Source of the DNA: Nitrosospira sp.
GTDB lineage: Bacteria; Pseudomonadota; Gammaproteobacteria; Burkholderiales; Nitrosomonadaceae
Assembly: GCA_013821425.1 (NCBI GenBank)
Contig: JACDGV010000004.1
Location: forward strand, 62,001 to 126,000
DNA length: 64,000 bases
Reading direction: 5' to 3'
Below the pieces are notes generated by a model. That model saw only the letters and a program-made list of their open reading frames with translations, made no database searches and was not told the DNA's origin. Position 1 is the first letter of the stretch; the number at the start of each line of letters is the position of its first letter. A program made the position numbers and the translations under genes. This document shows positions 1-8,923 of this stretch, piece after piece.

Positions 1-308
1 GGATTGGACAAGTCGCTGGCGTAATATCGGCACGGTTTCGTGATCTCCCGCAAATTACCGCAGCCATGCTGCAGATGGCATTTTATGTCACACCGATTTT
101 GTATCATCCAAGCATGCTCAACAAGCATCAATGGATTGTGGACTTCAACCCGTTCGCCCATCTACTCGACCTGGTTCGCGGTCCCTTGATCGGCGACCCT
201 CCAAGTGTCCTGACATGGTGCGTGACAGGGGTTATGGCAGTACTGGGCTGGCTGCTGGCATTGGCGTTGACCGAACGCTACCTCAAGCGCATTCCCTACT
301 GGGTATAG
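1..308 (+). CDS. ABC-2 type polysaccharide export permease, C-terminal part (Wzm/KpsM/TagG-like)
   Basis: This is the 3' end of a gene that begins before the window; the reading frame is open from base 3 to the TAG at 306-308. The visible ~101 residues contain ARFRDLPQI followed by a hydrophobic stretch with FYVTPILY, the usual run-up to the last membrane helices of O-antigen/teichoic-acid type ABC-2 permeases. A final helix and a short basic tail follow. The ATPase gene starts 3 bases downstream, so the two surely form one inner-membrane exporter of a lipid-linked glycan. The substrate cannot be read from this fragment. The 5' truncation is due to the window edge. Confidence 0.88.
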   Translation, partial: IGQVAGVISARFRDLPQITAAMLQMAFYVTPILYHPSMLNKHQWIVDFNPFAHLLDLVRGPLIGDPPSVLTWCVTGVMAVLGWLLALALTERYLKRIPYWV

Positions 309-311
309 CCG

Positions 312-1079
312 ATGAGTTTAATACAGTTGCAGAACGTTAGCGTGGATCTGCCGGTGTTTGAAATGGGAGGTCGTTCCCTGAAAAAGCGGCTCGTCGCGCT
401 AGGGCGGCGCGACCGTATCGCCAAGGATAACGACGGCGTTGTGGTCGTAAGGGCGCTGGACAGTTTGAACCTGACCCTGCAAGAGGGAGACCGCGTGGGG
501 TTGATTGGCCGCAATGGCGCCGGGAAGAGTACACTGCTGCGAGTACTGGCCGGCATTTATCCCCCAACGTCCGGGCACATCTACAGTCGTGGCCGCATCG
601 TGCCCCTGCTGGATATCAGCCTGGGCATGGATGAGCTCTCGACCGGCCGGCAGAACGTCCGCCTGCGCGGCCTCCTGCTTGGCATGAGCGATGCTGAAAT
701 CCGGCGCAAAACGGAGGAGATCGCTACGTTCACCGAGCTTGGCGACCATCTGGACCTGCCCCTTCGCACGTATTCCAGCGGCATGCGCCTGCGGCTGGCG
801 TTTGCGGTCTCCACTGCTGTGGATGCCGATATCCTGCTTCTGGACGAAGTCATCGGTGTAGGCGACGTGTCCTTCATGAAAAAAGCCGAGGAACGCATGC
901 TGGATTTGCATAACCGCGCCAAGATCGTAGTTCTTGCTTCGCACAGTGATGAGGTAATCCGCAAGATGTGCAATAAAGCACTGTGGATGGATCGTGGGCG
1001 CGCCCGGGAATTTGGTACGGTTGATTTTGTGACAGGGAAGTATATCGAGGAACAGGCAACGAGCATGCTGCCGCCGTAA
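312..1079 (+). CDS. Polysaccharide ABC transporter ATP-binding protein (Wzt/TagH-like)
   Basis: Cytoplasmic ATPase partner of the preceding permease, energising export of a lipid-linked polysaccharide. It has a Walker A motif GRNGAGKST at residues 66-74, an ABC signature starting YSSGM at residue 154, and a Walker B motif ILLLDE at 174-179 followed by a D-loop (GVGD). At 255 residues it lacks the long C-terminal carbohydrate-binding domain of O9a-type Wzt. It therefore resembles the short KpsT/TagH-type ATPases that do not read a chain-terminating cap. It is three bases downstream of the permease and clearly co-transcribed. The glycan is presumably made by the genes downstream (inference). 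Confidence 0.93.
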   Translation: MSLIQLQNVSVDLPVFEMGGRSLKKRLVALGRRDRIAKDNDGVVVVRALDSLNLTLQEGDRVGLIGRNGAGKSTLLRVLAGIYPPTSGHIYSRGRIVPLLDISLGMDELSTGRQNVRLRGLLLGMSDAEIRRKTEEIATFTELGDHLDLPLRTYSSGMRLRLAFAVSTAVDADILLLDEVIGVGDVSFMKKAEERMLDLHNRAKIVVLASHSDEVIRKMCNKALWMDRGRAREFGTVDFVTGKYIEEQATSMLPP

Positions 1080-1270
1080 TTTATTCACCGGCCTGAGGGG
1101 GAAATGCCCCCCACCTGGGGAGTTTTGACGGACAGCAATGGAGAGATGATTGAAATCATTTTCCAACCGCAGGCGCTCAGGCATATGATTCTTTTGGTTT
1201 CCATGTCGGAACCACAATTGTAGAATTTTGCGATTAAGCAGCGCTATTAGCTAAGGGTACTAAGGGTAAG

Positions 1271-1978
1271 ATGGGTGACAAAGTGGATGAAAGTTTGGGT
1301 ATTGGGCTTGCAGCCGGCGATTTGCACTATCGCGCCTATGTTGGCCCGCCGGAGGATTACGACTTGGTGGCGGCAATGAGCTTTGGATTGCTTACCTCGC
1401 TTGGACTGAGAGGCCGTCATAGATTGTTGGATATTGGCTGCGGCTCGTGCCGGCTAGGACGCTTATTTATACCCTATTTAAATAAAGGAAAATACTTTGG
1501 TTTAGAACCAAACGAATGGCTGGTAAAGGAAGGGATAGCAAGGGAGATCGGTAATGATCTGATACAGCTTAAAAGTCCGATCTTTACCTTCGGTGATTCT
1601 GTTGACCAGATCGCCAAACCGGCATTTTTTGATTTTGCAATCGCGCAGTCCATTTTTAGCCACTGTGGGCAGGACCTGCTCGAAAAGCATCTGGCTGCCA
1701 TTTCAGATTCGCTAAAGCCCAACGGTGCGCTAGTAGCAACATTTATTGCCGGGGACGTTGATTCAAACCAAGAAGGCTGGGTATATCCAGGCTGTACTTC
1801 CTACAACTTGAACAGTATGAGAACGATGGCATGCGCTGGCGGTTTCAATTTTCTCTTGCTTGACTGGCTGCATCCTCGTCAGAACTGGGCGTTATTTGCT
1901 AAACCAGATTTCGATACATCATGGCTGCGAGATCGGCCGGTAACCTGGAATACGTGGCTAAAGCATGGGCCAAAATAG
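1271..1978 (+). CDS. Class I SAM-dependent methyltransferase
   Basis: A 235-residue Rossmann-fold methyltransferase. Motif I is DIGCG at residues 54-58 within the run LLDIGCGSCRLG. A later segment, FDFAIAQSIFSHC, fits the post-II/III region of small-molecule methyltransferases. The start is supported by a purine-rich run (aagggtaag) directly before the ATG. The substrate is unknown; its place between a glycan exporter and glycosyltransferases suggests methylation of a sugar or glycan intermediate (inference). The gene is visibly AT-richer than the ABC transporter before it and begins the AT-rich block that ends near 6.4 kb. Confidence 0.8.
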   Translation: MGDKVDESLGIGLAAGDLHYRAYVGPPEDYDLVAAMSFGLLTSLGLRGRHRLLDIGCGSCRLGRLFIPYLNKGKYFGLEPNEWLVKEGIAREIGNDLIQLKSPIFTFGDSVDQIAKPAFFDFAIAQSIFSHCGQDLLEKHLAAISDSLKPNGALVATFIAGDVDSNQEGWVYPGCTSYNLNSMRTMACAGGFNFLLLDWLHPRQNWALFAKPDFDTSWLRDRPVTWNTWLKHGPK

Positions 1979-2051
1979 GCTGGTAGAAATCGGTCCAACT
2001 CCTGGGTTGAAGAAGGAGTGCGCTTCCCCCAAAAAATAGTCTTCCAGGCTG

Positions 2052-2867
2052 ATGGAAAATCGAAGTCACACTGGAGAAGAAGATAATGAAGATACCGAAG
2101 GAGTTTATTTAAAACTTCGAAAAAACGAGCGGCAATATATTATGCCATTTAGAATTTTCAAACGTAAGAATGTAACGCATAAGCTTGCGGACCTCGGGCC
2201 CTTGTACCATTCCTATCTCTTATTTGGCATTCGGAATCAACAGTTGCCAATTTTCCAAGCAAACCAGGTATGCAAGGAACCCATAATATTGGCCTACGTA
2301 TTACTTGCATTGGCGAAATGCAAAAAGGATATGAATACACCAGTCTCATTTGCGGAATTGTTCTGCGCTGATGGTTACTACGCGATGGCAGCACGGCACT
2401 TGGGTGTAGCCAAGTCATTAGGAATTGATAATAACCGTGACGGCCACTTCACAAAGGCAAAGCTAATTGCGGAACGCCTCGGTCTAGATAATTGTACATT
2501 TGTACAAATGGATGTAAATGATATAGAAAATATTGAGCCTCTCGACATTGTAGCCAATATTGGCGGCCTCTATCATGTTGAGAATCCAGAGAGCATATTA
2601 GAAAAATCTTACGCATTAGCCCGCCAATTCCTGATTGTGCAGACGGTAGTTTCATTGGCGTCTGAAGCTGATGATTACTATAGAAGCCCTGCTCCCGGCT
2701 GGACTTGGGGAAATCGTTTTTCTCGCAACTCATTTGAAAAACTTATAGCAAAGAAGGGCTGGAATATTATTGATAAACATTTCAATATCCTTGAGGGAAA
2801 TGAGAGATTGGAAGATATGGGAAGCATTTATTATCTGATTCAGAAAGACCCTGAATTGCGCTATTAA
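2052..2867 (+). CDS. Putative SAM-dependent methyltransferase
   Basis: A 271-residue protein with a methyltransferase-like glycine/acidic loop (ELFCADGYY, residues 102-110), a downstream acidic strand end (GIDNN) and an FVQMDVND segment, which match the SAM-binding order of class I enzymes. Motif I is divergent, with alanine and aspartate where a G-x-G is usual, so the substrate cannot be guessed. The first ATG has no strong ribosome site; an internal ATG at 2142 (MPFRIFKRK) is an alternative start. The stop overlaps the next start by one base (TAATG), so it is translationally coupled to the large sulfotransferase/glycosyltransferase fusion. Confidence 0.65.
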   Translation: MENRSHTGEEDNEDTEGVYLKLRKNERQYIMPFRIFKRKNVTHKLADLGPLYHSYLLFGIRNQQLPIFQANQVCKEPIILAYVLLALAKCKKDMNTPVSFAELFCADGYYAMAARHLGVAKSLGIDNNRDGHFTKAKLIAERLGLDNCTFVQMDVNDIENIEPLDIVANIGGLYHVENPESILEKSYALARQFLIVQTVVSLASEADDYYRSPAPGWTWGNRFSRNSFEKLIAKKGWNIIDKHFNILEGNERLEDMGSIYYLIQKDPELRY

Positions 2868-5800
2868 TGGCCGACAAAGGAAAGAAGCGACTTATTGTTG
2901 TTCTGGGAATGCATCGCAGCGGCACTAGTGCTATCACCCGCGCATTGCAAGTAATGGGTGTAGAACTGGGCGACAATTTAATGCCCGCCAGCGGAGGCAT
3001 TAATGACAAAGGTTTTTGGGAGGATTTAGAACTTTTTGCACTGAACAACGAGTTACTGAGCAGTATTGGAAGTGATTGGCATCATCTTGCCCCGATTGGA
3101 CAGGGTGATGTCGAAACTTTGCGTGAGAAGGGTTATTTCCTGCGGGCGGCCGAGTTGCTTGCGCGGAAGGTAGAGGAAGGAACTGTTTATGGATTTAAAG
3201 ATCCGCGGACAGTAAAACTTCTACCTTTCTGGAAAGAGGTATTTCTCGAGTGTCAAGTCGATCTGCGTTGCCTCCTGGTAGTGCGACATCCGCTTAGCGT
3301 TGTACAGTCGTTAGCCAAGCGGGACGGTTTTGACGCCGAGAAAAGCTACTGTTTGTGGTTGGGGCATGTGATTGAAATGCTGTCCGGGAGCAGTGGCCTC
3401 AAATGTGTGCTTGTTGACTACGACAAATTAATGCTATCCCCGGAATCTGAAATAGCCCGGATTGCAAAACGATTTGAGTTAGAGATAGATAGAGCCGAAC
3501 TGGAACATTATAAATATGCCTTTCTGGACAAATCACTGCAGCATACGATTCATGATTTGAGCGACCTTTCGCTGGACGATGCATGTCCTCCCCTTGTGCA
3601 CGAAATCTTTGCAACGCTACGCGATGTAGCGTCGGATAACCTGGGCCTGGACGACCCGGTGCTGGGAAAGCAGCTAGCCGCTTGGACTGATGAATATAAC
3701 CGGCTTAAACAGATCCTTAATCTAGCTGACAGGTTATTTGCGCGAAATGTAACGGCTAACAGAGCAGTAACTGAGCGCGATAAGCAAATCGCTAACCTCG
3801 AGCAAGCCTTGGACGAGCGCGAAAGACATATTGTTAACATCAGCCAAGCTCAATCTGAAATCAACTCCCGAATCACGGCTATAGAAAATAGCACCTTCTG
3901 GAAGATTACCTTTCCACTGCGTCGAGCGCTGACCGGCAAACCTACTCTGACAACGTTTTCCAAACGGGCCGTTAAAATAGTTTGGTGGTCGCTTACTTTT
4001 CAGTTAGCTAACAGGCTACGCAAACGCGCAGGTTATCCTAGTCGTATTGCTACCCCACACTTTGCTCCGCCAACGGATGATTATTGTTTAGCCATTCCTT
4101 TTGATTATTCGCAAGAGAAGTGGGCGTCCGCTCCCAGCATCGCCGTAATATGTCACGTTTTCTATACGGAAATGGTCGATGAATGTTATCGCTATCTAGA
4201 AAACATTCCATTCCCCTTCGATATATTTATTACGACTGATTCCCAAGAAAAGCGGTCGATAATTGAAAATCATTTTTCCCGATGGAACCGGGGGAAAATT
4301 GAGATTCGGATTGCTCCAAATCGAGGGAGAGATATAGCTCCAAAACTGATTGCATGCCAAGACGTCTATGATAACTATGAATTCGTTCTCCACATTCACA
4401 CGAAGAAATCGCCATATTACGAGCAATTGTATGGATGGCGCACCTATCTCCTCGAAACACTCCTGGGGTCGGAAACAATTGTAGAAAGTATTTTTGAATC
4501 CTTCAGAAGCGATCCAAAACTAGGAATAATTGCACCACAGCACTACGCGCCGGTTCACCATAGCATTGGATGGGGCTGGAATTTCGAAAACGCAACAATA
4601 TTTGCTCGCAGGCTGGGCGTAGAAATATCGTTGGATGGAGCGCTAGACTTCCCCTCTGGTTCCATGTTCTGGGCGAGATCGGCAGCACTGAAGCCTTTGC
4701 TGGACTGCAACCTTTCATTGAATGAATTTCCAAACGAGGTCGGCCAAAAAGATGGAACTTTAGGCCACATAATTGAGCGACTTTATTTTTTTGTGTGTGA
4801 ACGGGCGGGCTATCGTTGGATAAAAATATCTCAGTCTTCCGTGCTTCAGGGATCAGAACGGGTAAAGCACGTGCAAAACGAGAAGGAATTACAGAGCTTC
4901 ATCAAGAATAGCCAGTACGAACTTCTTAGGCCCAGGATACTGAAATACGTTAGATCATTGCTTAGAAAATTAGGAGCAGACGCGAACAAGTTAGGAGACG
5001 GCACGGATCGGCAGAAGCAAAAAACGGATCAGCTTATCTATGAGCAATCCGATTATACCCACATGGATTTTTCCCAATTCCAGCATGAGCTTGCACTCTA
5101 TATCGAAAAAAAGGAAAGTTTGATTGATTTCGACGACAATTTTTATCTTAGTGCCAACCGCGATGTAGCGAACGACGTTGCCACCGGCACTTTTTCGTGT
5201 GGCTTTGCTCATTACTGCCTGATAGGTCAATATGAGGGAAGGCTCTGGAGCAACTATCAGTTGAAGCGGAGATTCTCCATGGCGCCGAATTTTCCGGATG
5301 GTTTTAATGCGCCCATTCATATTCGTCCGTTACCACGATCGAACATCGACCTGACCCGTTTGCCGCAGAGCCACGAGCCGTTTCTCTTGATATTTTTTTC
5401 TCACTTGCAGGATGATCTTTTCTTTGCAGGATACACGGAATTTTTTCGTGATTTCGGTCCTATTTTTAACAAATTTTCCAAGATTGTTCTTTCTGTGGAA
5501 AATGAAAAATATAATCCCCGCCTCGCAACGAGCCATTCAAACCGAATCGAGGTAATTCAGCAAAGAGAACTTGGCGAACTTAAAGCTCGCCCTGATCTTA
5601 TCCTTGCCTTTAATAGCCAGCTATTCGCTCGAGCAATTCAAATCCACGACAATCCCAATAGAACAATTTATTACTGCCAAGATTTTGAGGCTGGATTCTT
5701 TCCTTATGGAGCAGAATATGTAGAGGCTGAGAAAGCGATAGCATGCGCGGATAATATTATCGTATCGACAGACCTGCTCAGAAGGTTTATGGTTGATAAA

Positions 5801-6391
5801 CAACTGCTAAGTCACCAACGCATTTTTACTACCAGCCCTAAAATTGAACCTTTTGATGTATCTTCAGAAAAGACCAAGCGTCTGTTTTTTTATTTTCGCC
5901 CGGAATCGTTTCATTTGAGAAATCTTCCAGAAACCCTGATACAGGTCGTGCGCGAGTTCTGCGAAAAAAATAGTGGATACGAGATTTTCTTGGTGGGCTC
6001 AGTGGATACTCGCTATTCGTATGAGATAAATGGAACACCCGTTTATGTTATTAGCAAACTGCCGAAGAAAGAGTACATTCAGCTAATTTCTTCGTGTGAC
6101 GCAGTCGTCTCCATGATTTATTCTGCCCATCCTGGCGTTATAGCTTTTCAAGCAGCCGCATCTGGTATCCCCACCGTGACAAACGTATTCGAAAACAGGA
6201 ACGCAACACTATTGCGGCAGATATCCGAAAATATTGTCCCGTATGACCCCGTTCGGGAGAACCTTTTAGAACGAGTGGAAGAGGCTTTAACGATGCCGAA
6301 AGGAAAGAAATCTTTTAACAAAACCTTATACTCGGGCTCAGAAATCCAATCTCTTAATGATTTTGTTGATACTGTACTTTCATCAGAATAA
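2867..6391 (+). CDS. Multidomain protein: sulfotransferase + RgpF-like domain + WsaF-like glycosyltransferase
   Basis: A 1174-residue fusion. Residues 1-270 are a sulfotransferase-family domain: the PAPS 5'-phosphosulfate loop GMHRSGTS is at 14-21, and a 3'-phosphate-type motif lies in LLVVRHPLSVVQSL. A coiled coil follows (about 285-345), ending in the FWKITFPLRRAL linker common in glycan enzymes. Residues about 424-670 resemble RgpF/rhamnan-synthesis domains (ICHVFYTEM, NRGRDIAP, HIHTKKSPY). A short FYLSANRDVA module lies near residue 758. Residues about 835-1170 look like a WsaF-type glycosyltransferase (FFYFRPESFHLRNLPET, AHPGVIAFQAAASGIPTV). It probably sulfates and extends a surface glycan. 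The cysC gene downstream can supply PAPS. It is AT-rich relative to the genes that follow cysC. Confidence 0.82.
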   Translation: MADKGKKRLIVVLGMHRSGTSAITRALQVMGVELGDNLMPASGGINDKGFWEDLELFALNNELLSSIGSDWHHLAPIGQGDVETLREKGYFLRAAELLARKVEEGTVYGFKDPRTVKLLPFWKEVFLECQVDLRCLLVVRHPLSVVQSLAKRDGFDAEKSYCLWLGHVIEMLSGSSGLKCVLVDYDKLMLSPESEIARIAKRFELEIDRAELEHYKYAFLDKSLQHTIHDLSDLSLDDACPPLVHEIFATLRDVASDNLGLDDPVLGKQLAAWTDEYNRLKQILNLADRLFARNVTANRAVTERDKQIANLEQALDERERHIVNISQAQSEINSRITAIENSTFWKITFPLRRALTGKPTLTTFSKRAVKIVWWSLTFQLANRLRKRAGYPSRIATPHFAPPTDDYCLAIPFDYSQEKWASAPSIAVICHVFYTEMVDECYRYLENIPFPFDIFITTDSQEKRSIIENHFSRWNRGKIEIRIAPNRGRDIAPKLIACQDVYDNYEFVLHIHTKKSPYYEQLYGWRTYLLETLLGSETIVESIFESFRSDPKLGIIAPQHYAPVHHSIGWGWNFENATIFARRLGVEISLDGALDFPSGSMFWARSAALKPLLDCNLSLNEFPNEVGQKDGTLGHIIERLYFFVCERAGYRWIKISQSSVLQGSERVKHVQNEKELQSFIKNSQYELLRPRILKYVRSLLRKLGADANKLGDGTDRQKQKTDQLIYEQSDYTHMDFSQFQHELALYIEKKESLIDFDDNFYLSANRDVANDVATGTFSCGFAHYCLIGQYEGRLWSNYQLKRRFSMAPNFPDGFNAPIHIRPLPRSNIDLTRLPQSHEPFLLIFFSHLQDDLFFAGYTEFFRDFGPIFNKFSKIVLSVENEKYNPRLATSHSNRIEVIQQRELGELKARPDLILAFNSQLFARAIQIHDNPNRTIYYCQDFEAGFFPYGAEYVEAEKAIACADNIIVSTDLLRRFMVDKQLLSHQRIFTTSPKIEPFDVSSEKTKRLFFYFRPESFHLRNLPETLIQVVREFCEKNSGYEIFLVGSVDTRYSYEINGTPVYVISKLPKKEYIQLISSCDAVVSMIYSAHPGVIAFQAAASGIPTVTNVFENRNATLLRQISENIVPYDPVRENLLERVEEALTMPKGKKSFNKTLYSGSEIQSLNDFVDTVLSSE

Positions 6392-6577
6392 TAAGAAACA
6401 ATAAAAATAGGAAGGCTGATCCAAAGCGAGGGATAAGTCCGACGGCTCCTGAAGCACTCGCTGCATCAAGTATGCGGCCATTTATGATTGGATTTTTCAT
6501 AATTATGGAATGCTTCCGCTCCTAAGCTTGAGGTGTTTTAGAAGCTTTTGGGCTGAAAAATATGTGCGGGCAATTAC

Positions 6578-7171
6578 ATGGCTGAGAATCCCCCCAACGT
6601 CGTTTTCCATGCTGGATATGTTAGCCGGGAAGAGCGAGAGTCTCTATTAGGTCAGAATGGCGTAACTATGTGGCTCACCGGCCTCAGTGCAGCGGGAAAA
6701 TCCACCCTGGCTTTTGCGCTTGAAAGAGCGCTGGTCACCGAAGGGCATGCATGCTATGTTTTAGATGGCGACAACGTGCGCCATGGACTGAACAAGAATC
6801 TTAGCTTTTCAGCTGAGGACCGAACCGAGAATATACGCCGGGTTGCCGAGGTCGCCCGGCTCATGAACGACGCTGGTCTAATGGTAATCACTGCTTTCAT
6901 TTCGCCCTTCATCGCCGACCGGCAGATGGCGCGTCAAATAATTGGGTCGAATCAATTCCGGGAGATATTCGTAAGCACACCGTTGGCGGTCTGCGAGTTC
7001 CGCGATCCCAAGGGGATGTACAGCAAGGCCAGAGCCGGGCAGCTTCAGGAATTCACGGGAATATCGTCACCCTATGAAAACCCAGAGCACCCTGATCTTA
7101 CCCTCGATACAGCACAAACTCGGGTGGAAGATGCTGTAGTACAGCTTACTCAACTTATCCGGCAAGAGTAG
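6578..7171 (+). CDS. cysC: Adenylyl-sulfate kinase (APS kinase)
   Basis: Phosphorylates adenosine 5'-phosphosulfate to PAPS in the cytoplasm. It is 197 residues, the family's usual length for a stand-alone kinase. The P-loop GLSAAGKS is at 35-42, and LDGDNVRHGLN, AVCEFRDPKGMY and KARAGQLQEFTGI are all family signatures. The motif around the phosphorylated serine reads FISPFIADR, where many homologues have arginine after SPF. No cysD/cysN sulfurylase is nearby, and the gene sits directly after a sulfotransferase fusion. Its likely job is therefore to make PAPS for glycan sulfation rather than for assimilation (inference). The 186-base gap upstream could hold its own promoter. Confidence 0.93.
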   Translation: MAENPPNVVFHAGYVSREERESLLGQNGVTMWLTGLSAAGKSTLAFALERALVTEGHACYVLDGDNVRHGLNKNLSFSAEDRTENIRRVAEVARLMNDAGLMVITAFISPFIADRQMARQIIGSNQFREIFVSTPLAVCEFRDPKGMYSKARAGQLQEFTGISSPYENPEHPDLTLDTAQTRVEDAVVQLTQLIRQE

Positions 7172-7513
7172 TAGTAACGATTGTACGTTGTTTATACTGG
7201 AAGTACTTATTTGGCGGAGCCACCTCACCAAGCCAGATAACTTGACCAATCGAAAAATTGTTGATTGCCTGAACTGGATGTTGCGGAACTCAGAAGAGAC
7301 ACTAGCGACTTCCCAAGTTAAACAGACATCTGTGAGACGGCTGGAACTGCCATGCCGCAGAGCTGCCGTGCCGCTAGACAAATATATATTGAGTGCCCGG
7401 CATACAGGACCAGTCCGATTTTAAGAAAGAAAAAATATCTGCTTTCCCCGGATAAATTAAGTCAGCACTACCTGCTTCCGGCAAACATAAAACCTATAAG
7501 AACTCGAATAGTG
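7172..7513. other. Intergenic stretch between cysC and the next glycosyltransferase
   Basis: About 340 bases if the downstream glycosyltransferase starts at 7514. Open frames can be drawn through it, but none has a ribosome site or recognisable sequence. The in-frame upstream extension of the next gene (from 7352) is rich in arginine and cysteine and looks untranslated. No clear terminator hairpin was found. It probably carries the promoter of the following operon. Confidence 0.4.
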
Positions 7514-8923
7514 ATGCGATTCACACGCTCAATTTGGTTCAATACGCTGTTGCGTGAAACATACAACAGCCTGCCGTTCCCTGAGCATATCAAGCATCGG
7601 CTGAAGGAAATTTACTTGGGCCGGGCTGGCACGTGGAAAATCTCCAACAAAGACGTCTTCAAGCTTGACGGGGGTCTAGAAGCTCTACCTCGGGTAGCAG
7701 CGAGCGCAAGGCAATTTGATCCAGACGACCCATGGGTGCTCGTTATTGATTTACGAATTCCTACGCCGGATCAGGATTCCGGCTCGGTACGCATTTCGGC
7801 AATTCTTCATTTGCTTCGGGAGACGGGGTTTCGCATCACCTTTATTTCCGATTCAGAGGAACCCCTGCCATGTGACCAGGAAAATCTGGAATTACGTGGC
7901 ATCGAAGTACTTAGCGGCTTTGATGCTGCCCGCCATCATCTGGCCGCCGCGGGTGGAAAGTATCATTTTTCGCTGCTGTCCAGGCCAGAGGTGGCTTTAA
8001 GGTATCTACCGTATGTACGAGCGTACGCGTTATATTCCTATGTCATATATGATACCGTCGATCTTCACTGGATCAGGTTTGAGCGGGAGATGCGAATTTC
8101 GGATGATCCTGCCTTGCTTGGCCGTATCGCATCCTTTCGACGCACCGAACTTTTCAATACCGCTTGCGCGGATTTGACACTCGCTATCAGCGATGAGGAG
8201 AAAAATTGCCTGATTACTGAGCAGCCTGATGCTAACGTTGCTGTCCTGCCAAACATACATGAGATTTTTCCCCCGAAGACCCCCTTCGCGCTACGCAAGG
8301 GATTGCTCTTCATTGGAGGCTTCTGGCACAAACCCAACGAGGATGCAGCTATACACTTTGCCAACAACATACTGCCGCAAATCACTGAAAAGATCCCCAA
8401 CGTGGTTTTTTACATTATCGGGAGTAACATGCCTGCCTCCGTCAAGTCGTTACGCTCCCATAATGTTGAGCCGTTGGGATTTGTAGCCGACGTGGCACCC
8501 TACTTCGAGTCCTGCCGCGTGTTTGTGGCGCCATTGCGCTTTGGTGCGGGGATGAAAGGCAAGGTGGGCCAAAGCATGTCGCATGGACTACCGGTCGTCA
8601 CCACGCAGATAGGCGCGGAAGGGATGGACCTCCAGCATGAACAGGAGCTTTTGATTGCCGATAACCCGCTGGATTTTGCAGATGGGGTGATTCGACTTTA
8701 TCATGATGAAATTCTATGGCATAGGCTCTCCGCCCGCGCGCTTGCACACGTGGACGCCAATTACTCGCATGCAGCAACGCAAAAGCGGATGGCTCGTATT
8801 TTTTCTGGCAGACAGGGGAAGCCGAACCCGCCCAGGTGTTATGAGTTCCATGATACGGCGATTCCAACTTCCTCCGGGGAGGTCTCGGCCAGCTCAAAGG
8901 TCACCGGACAGCGAACTGGATGA
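7514..8923 (+). CDS. Glycosyltransferase, GT4/GT1-like
   Basis: About 469 residues from the chosen ATG at 7514; the frame is open from 7352, and a GTG lies directly before at 7511. The C-terminal half is a GT-B nucleotide-sugar domain: LLFIGGFWHKPNEDA, VFYIIGSNMPASV, then APLRFGAGMKGKVGQSMSHGLPVV with the acidic donor-binding EGMDL region after it. The N-terminal half (LVIDLRIPTPDQDSGSVR) matches the acceptor domain of this group. It transfers a sugar from an activated nucleotide donor during surface-glycan assembly; donor and linkage are unknown. The stop overlaps the next start (ATGA), indicating coupled translation. Confidence 0.85.
   Translation: MRFTRSIWFNTLLRETYNSLPFPEHIKHRLKEIYLGRAGTWKISNKDVFKLDGGLEALPRVAASARQFDPDDPWVLVIDLRIPTPDQDSGSVRISAILHLLRETGFRITFISDSEEPLPCDQENLELRGIEVLSGFDAARHHLAAAGGKYHFSLLSRPEVALRYLPYVRAYALYSYVIYDTVDLHWIRFEREMRISDDPALLGRIASFRRTELFNTACADLTLAISDEEKNCLITEQPDANVAVLPNIHEIFPPKTPFALRKGLLFIGGFWHKPNEDAAIHFANNILPQITEKIPNVVFYIIGSNMPASVKSLRSHNVEPLGFVADVAPYFESCRVFVAPLRFGAGMKGKVGQSMSHGLPVVTTQIGAEGMDLQHEQELLIADNPLDFADGVIRLYHDEILWHRLSARALAHVDANYSHAATQKRMARIFSGRQGKPNPPRCYEFHDTAIPTSSGEVSASSKVTGQRTG

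Noticed and set aside
7188-7424. 78-codon open frame after cysC
   Set aside because: No ribosome site or family resemblance; it overlaps the upstream extension of the next gene.
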